Positions 60,395-64,000 of a stretch of 64,000 nt of DNA are shown piece after piece; position 1 is the first letter of the stretch; each line of letters opens with the position of its first letter. A program made the position numbers and the translations under genes. Below the pieces are notes generated by a model, which ran no database searches, was not told the origin of the DNA, and saw only the letters and a program-made list of their open reading frames with translations. Source of the DNA: Methylobacterium sp. J-090 (GTDB taxonomy: Bacteria; Pseudomonadota; Alphaproteobacteria; Rhizobiales; Beijerinckiaceae); assembly GCF_022829345.1 (NCBI RefSeq), contig NZ_JAKSXV010000097.1, positions 1 through 64,000 of the forward strand, in the 5' to 3' direction.

Positions 60395-61320
60395 CGCCGA
60401 TCCGTCTGCCCTACACCCCGCCCTACGATTGGCCGGCCCTGCGCGACTACCTCGCCGCCCGCGCGATCCCGGGGGTCGAGGCCGTCACGCGGCTCGCCTA
60501 TCGCCGGACCATCGACCTCTCCGGACGGCACGGCCACGTCGCCGTCGGCCCCGGCCCGAACGATGCCCTGGTGGCGACGATCCACCATCCCGACCCCGAG
60601 GCCGTGCCGGCGATCCGCGCCCGCCTGGCGCCGATGTTCGACTGCGACGCCGATCCCATGGCGATCCGGGCGGGCCTCGCGGGCGATCCGCATCTGGCGC
60701 GCCTCGTGGCCGCCCGGCCGGGCCTGCGGGTGCCCGGGGCCTGGGACGGGTTCGAGCTCGCCGTGCGCGCCATCCTCGGCCAGCAGGTCTCCGTGGCGGC
60801 GGCGACCCGCCTCGCCGGCCGGCTGGTCGCCACCTTCGGCACGCCCTTGGCCGCGGACGCGTCCGCGCCGGGCCTGAGCCACGTCTTCCCGGCGCCGGAG
60901 CGCCTGGCGGAGGCCGACATCGCGGCGGCGCTGGGCATGCCCTGCGCCCGGGGGGAGGCGATCCGGACCCTGTCGGCGGCCGTGGCGGAGGCGCCCGGCC
61001 TGCTGGCGCCGGGCCGGGAACCCGAGGCGGCCATCGCCGCCCTCACCCGCCTGCGCGGGATCGGCGACTGGACGGCGCAGTACATCGCGCTCCGGGCCCT
61101 GCGCGCGCCCGATGCCCTGCCGGCGGGCGACCTCGCCCTCCTGCGCGCCCTCGACGATGGGGGCGGGCGCCCGAGTCCCGCCGGCCTGGCGGCGCGGTCG
61201 CGGGCGTGGCGGCCGTGGCGGTCCTACGCCGTGCTCCACCTCTGGACGAGCGAGGCCGACCGGGGCGGGATTCGGCCGCAAGAACCGGGATGCGCGGCCG
61301 CCCCGAAGGCGCCAGGGTAG
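60391..61320 (+). CDS. alkA: DNA-3-methyladenine glycosylase II (AlkA)
   Basis: 309 residues. An AlkA N-terminal domain (PPYDWPALRDYLAARAIPGVEAV) precedes the HhH-GPD core: FELAVRAILGQQVSVAAATRLAGRLV, LTRLRGIGDWTAQYIALRAL (hairpin, about 219-235) and LPAGDLALLRAL with catalytic Asp247. It removes alkylated bases. The GTG start is coupled to the small upstream frame, and ada begins five bases after the stop. Confidence 0.92.
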   Translation: MTPIRLPYTPPYDWPALRDYLAARAIPGVEAVTRLAYRRTIDLSGRHGHVAVGPGPNDALVATIHHPDPEAVPAIRARLAPMFDCDADPMAIRAGLAGDPHLARLVAARPGLRVPGAWDGFELAVRAILGQQVSVAAATRLAGRLVATFGTPLAADASAPGLSHVFPAPERLAEADIAAALGMPCARGEAIRTLSAAVAEAPGLLAPGREPEAAIAALTRLRGIGDWTAQYIALRALRAPDALPAGDLALLRALDDGGGRPSPAGLAARSRAWRPWRSYAVLHLWTSEADRGGIRPQEPGCAAAPKAPG

Positions 61321-61325
61321 GGGGC

Positions 61326-62444
61326 ATGACGAGTCCCCTCTCCCCCTGCCCCCTCCCCGCCGCCCCCGCCTCCGATCCGGATGCGTGCTGGGCCGCCGTC
61401 GCCGCCCGCGATCCGGCGGCCGACGGGCGCTTCGTCTACGCCGTGCGCACCACGGGCGTGTATTGCCGGCCGGGCTGCGGCGCCCGCACCCCGCGCCGGG
61501 CGAACGTGAGCTTTTACCTGACCCCCACGGCGGCACGGGCTGCGGGCTTCCGCCCGTGCCTGCGCTGTCGCCCCGACGATCCGCCCCAGGCGCAGCGTCA
61601 CGCCGAGGCGGTTGCCCGGGCCTGCCGGCTGATCGGAGAGGCCGAGGAGCCCCCTGCCCTCGCGGCCCTGGCCCGCGCCGCGGCCTTGAGCCCGTTCCAC
61701 TTCCACCGGGTGTTTCGGAGCGTCACCGGCGTGACCCCCAAGGCCTATGCCGAAGCCGTGCGGGCGGAGCGCCTCGCCGCGGCGCTTCCCACGGCCGGGA
61801 CCGTGACGGAGGCCGCGTACGCGGCGGGCTACGGCACGGCGGGCCGGTTCTACGCCGCCGCCGGACCGCGCCTCGGCATGTCGCCCGGCGCCGTTCGCAA
61901 GGGCGGGGCCGGCGTCGCCATCCGCTTCTCCGTGGCGGCCTGCACCCTCGGCTTCGTCCTGGTGGCGGCCACCGAACGGGGGCTCTGCGCCATCCTGCTC
62001 GGCGACGATCCCGAGGGGCCGGTCCGGGAACTCCACGCGCGGTTCCCCCGGGCCGCGATCACGCGGGACGAGGCCGGGTTCGCGGCGCACGTGGCCGAGG
62101 TCGTGGCCTTCGTGGCGGCGCCGCGGCGCGGCCTCGCCCTCCCCCTCGACATCGGCGGCACCGCCTTCCAGCAGCGGGTCTGGGAGGCCCTGCGCACGAT
62201 CCCGGCGGGACGGACGGCGACCTACACGGACATCGCGAAGTGCATCGGCCAGCCCGCCGCCGTGCGGGCCGTGGCGCTGGCCTGCGCCGCCAACGCCCAT
62301 GCGGTGGCGATCCCCTGCCACCGGGTGGTGCGCGCCGACGGGGCGCTCTCGGGCTACCGCTGGGGCGCCGCGCGCAAGGCCGCGCTGCTGGCCCGGGAGG
62401 GCAGCCGCGCGGCCGAGGACGGCGAGGGACCCGATCCGGCGTGA
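61326..62444 (+). CDS. ada: Ada bifunctional methylated-DNA repair protein and regulator
   Basis: 372 residues. The zinc domain has Cys47, Cys51, Cys78 and Cys81 (VYCRPGCGART...CLRCRPDD); an AraC-type HTH follows (LAALARAAALSPFHFHRVFRSVTGVTPKAY); the methyltransferase domain has GTAFQQRVWEALRTIPAGRTATY and active-site IPCHRVV (Cys331). It removes methyl groups from phosphotriesters and O6-methylguanine and activates the adaptive response. It is in one operon with alkA. Confidence 0.94.
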   Translation: MTSPLSPCPLPAAPASDPDACWAAVAARDPAADGRFVYAVRTTGVYCRPGCGARTPRRANVSFYLTPTAARAAGFRPCLRCRPDDPPQAQRHAEAVARACRLIGEAEEPPALAALARAAALSPFHFHRVFRSVTGVTPKAYAEAVRAERLAAALPTAGTVTEAAYAAGYGTAGRFYAAAGPRLGMSPGAVRKGGAGVAIRFSVAACTLGFVLVAATERGLCAILLGDDPEGPVRELHARFPRAAITRDEAGFAAHVAEVVAFVAAPRRGLALPLDIGGTAFQQRVWEALRTIPAGRTATYTDIAKCIGQPAAVRAVALACAANAHAVAIPCHRVVRADGALSGYRWGAARKAALLAREGSRAAEDGEGPDPA

Positions 62445-62556
62445 CGGGGCGTCCCGCACGGGCCACCCCTGTCCGCGCGGTTGGTCTGGAAGGCTTGTCT
62501 GTGAGGCCCGGGCGGGGGAAGAGGGGCCCCGGCCCGCGAAGAAGAGCCCCGATCCG

Positions 62557-63489
62557 TTGCGCGCGACACCGCCCTCCCCCGCCCGGCCCGCCGGGAGCCC
62601 GCCGGCGGCCCTGGCCGCCTACCCGATCCTGGCCGGCACCATGCTGCTCTGGGGCGGCAACGTAGTGGCGGGCAAATGGGCGGTGGGCGAGGTCTCGCCG
62701 CAGGTGCTCACCTGCCTGCGCTGGGCCATCGCCTGCCTCGTCCTGGCGCTCCCGGCCCGCGCCGGCCTGCGGGCCGAGTGGGGCCGGCTCAGGGCCCACT
62801 GGCCCTACGTGCTGCTCATGGGAGGGTGCGGCTACACCCTCTACGCGAGCCTGTTCTACGCCGCCGGCCTGTTCACCACGGGCATCAACATCGCCCTGTT
62901 CCAGGGGTCGATCCCCGTCCTCGTCATCCTGATCAACTACGGCGTCCACCGGGTGGCCGTGGGCGGCGCGCAGGCGCTCGGCGTCGCCGTGACCCTGGCC
63001 GGGGCGGTGGTGGCGGCGACCCACGGCGACTGGCGGGTGCTCACCCATTTCGGCTTCAATCTCGGCGACGTGCTGATGCTCGCCGCCTGCCTGTTCTATG
63101 CCGGCTACACCGTGGCGCTCGGCGCCCGGCCGAAGGTCTCCGGCCTGACCTTCTTCACCGCCATGGCGCTCGCCGCCTTCCTCACCTCCCTGCCGCCGCT
63201 CGCCGCCGAATGGGCGCTGGGCCACACGATCTGGCCGACGCCGAAGGGGTGGCTCATCGTGGCGTTCGTGGCCCTGGGGCCGAGTCTTCTGGCCCAGCTC
63301 GGCTTCATGCGCGGGGTCGAGCTCATCGGCCCGAACCGGGCGGGGCTGTTCGTCAATTTCGTGCCGATCTTCGGGGCGGGCCTCGCCGTCCTCTTCCTCG
63401 GCGAGCCGTTCCGCTGGAACGACGCCCTGGCGCTCGGCCTCGTCATCGGCGGCATCGCCATCGCCGAGCGCCTCGGCCGGCGGCGCTGA
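62557..63489 (+). CDS. EamA/DMT-family transporter
   Basis: About 310 residues with ten helices in two EamA repeats: LLWGGNVVAGKWAVGEVSPQVLTCLRWAIACLVLALP and GPSLLAQLGFMRGVELIGPNRAGLFVNFVPIFGAGLAVLFLGEPF. Likely a small-metabolite exporter. The start is uncertain: a TTG at 62557 fits the N-terminal length; the first ATG (62641) lies inside helix one. Confidence 0.85.
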   Translation: MRATPPSPARPAGSPPAALAAYPILAGTMLLWGGNVVAGKWAVGEVSPQVLTCLRWAIACLVLALPARAGLRAEWGRLRAHWPYVLLMGGCGYTLYASLFYAAGLFTTGINIALFQGSIPVLVILINYGVHRVAVGGAQALGVAVTLAGAVVAATHGDWRVLTHFGFNLGDVLMLAACLFYAGYTVALGARPKVSGLTFFTAMALAAFLTSLPPLAAEWALGHTIWPTPKGWLIVAFVALGPSLLAQLGFMRGVELIGPNRAGLFVNFVPIFGAGLAVLFLGEPFRWNDALALGLVIGGIAIAERLGRRR

Positions 63490-63502
63490 CGCCGCCGGCG
63501 GA

Positions 63503-64000
63503 TCAGGGACCCGCCGGCCCCGCCACGGCCTTGCGCAGGGCGGCGAGCAGGGCGCCCTCGAAGGCCAGCGCCGAGCCGTAATGGAACTCGATGTCGAACG
63601 GCTTGCGGGCGTTCATGGAGAGGGACGCGCTCTGCATGGCGATGAGCCGGCCGGCCTCGTCGAACAGGCCCGAGCCCGAGCCGCCGAAGCCGTCGTTGCA
63701 ATCGTGGCGCAGGCGCCGGATGCCGCCCTCGCTCGGCGGATCGACCTGGCGGATGGCGCAGGCCTCGAGGCTCGCCGGCCCGCGATAGTTCTCGTGCCCG
63801 CCGGGCGACACCATCACGACGGGCAGCCGCATCGGCCCCTCCCCCAGCTCGGGCGCGGCCGGCAGGGGCTGCGGCCGGGCGCCCTCCACGGGCCGCACGA
63901 GGCGCAGGATCGCCCAGTCGTCGGTGATGTGGAGCGCCTGCGACGCCGGCACCGCCCCGAGCTCGATGCTGCCCGGCACGAAGTCGTAGTTGCGCCCGCC
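63503..64000 (-). CDS. Trypsin-like serine protease, C-terminal part, truncated by window edge
   Basis: The frame is open to the window end and reads GRNYDFVPGSIELGAVPASQALHITDDWAILRL... The catalytic Asp lies in TDDWAILRL and the Ser in CNDGFGGSGSGLFDEAGRLIAMQSASL; the His would be upstream, outside the window. This resembles secreted glutamyl-endopeptidase-like/S1 proteases of Rhizobiales. A GTG at 63979 is internal. Confidence 0.78.
   Translation of the reverse strand, partial: GGRNYDFVPGSIELGAVPASQALHITDDWAILRLVRPVEGARPQPLPAAPELGEGPMRLPVVMVSPGGHENYRGPASLEACAIRQVDPPSEGGIRRLRHDCNDGFGGSGSGLFDEAGRLIAMQSASLSMNARKPFDIEFHYGSALAFEGALLAALRKAVAGPAGP

Overview
The window is a GC-rich chromosomal segment of an alphaproteobacterium, most likely a Methylobacterium/Methylorubrum-type member of the Rhizobiales. 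This rests on codon use, the gene content (manganese catalase, a PaoABC-like aldehyde dehydrogenase, CobF, DUF3597 and DUF2842 proteins, a secDF operon carrying complex-I assembly-factor homologues) and several Rhizobiales-style intergenic palindromic repeats. No phage, plasmid, transposase, rRNA, tRNA or CRISPR was recognised.

Layout. 1-8.7 kb is an exopolysaccharide locus: the 5' part of a WcaJ-like priming transferase, a GT4 glycosyltransferase, a Wza-like lipoprotein, a Wzz/ExoP-like chain-length protein with a degenerate kinase domain, a GNAT/FemAB-like protein and a NodB deacetylase, then two small proteins. 8.8-11.5 kb is an SsuABC/TauABC-type ABC importer. 11.8-15.2 kb holds a DUF3597 protein and an AT-richer islet with small unknown genes and an antitoxin remnant. 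15.2-20.7 kb has a DUF815 ATPase and the yajC-secD-secF-Mth938-NDUFAF6-like cluster. 21-26.1 kb has a LysR/hydrolase divergent pair, a chemoreceptor and a di-haem peroxidase. 26.5-31.1 kb has Mn-catalase divergent from lactate permease, a DMT exporter and an acetyltransferase. 31.1-34.3 kb has a BrnT/XRE toxin-antitoxin pair, trmFO and a protease-like protein without catalytic residues. 34.4-38.2 kb encodes a three-subunit molybdenum dehydrogenase, and 38.5-44.5 kb a heavy-metal RND efflux operon bracketed in part by two 98-bp inverted repeats.

44.6-51.6 kb contains cobF, a ClpP-like-fold secreted protein, a VOC protein, a PAS protein, an orphan ParA plus ribbon-helix-helix pair, and RlpA. 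51.8-58.7 kb is the housekeeping run dacF-tmk-holB-metG-tatD-MBL hydrolase, interrupted between metG and tatD by a BrnTA module whose toxin gene has an in-frame TGA at codon 5. 58.7-64 kb carries an SGNH hydrolase, an MNT nucleotidyltransferase with a tiny downstream ORF, the alkA-ada alkylation-repair pair, a DMT transporter and a trypsin-like protease that leaves the window.

I see no single spectacular new system. The best candidates for follow-up are the toxin-dead BrnTA locus, two apparent pseudoenzymes (a kinase-like Wzz C-terminus and an HtrA-like protein), the secDF-linked complex-I assembly-factor pair, the inverted repeats around the metal-efflux genes, and the orphan ParA/RHH pair.
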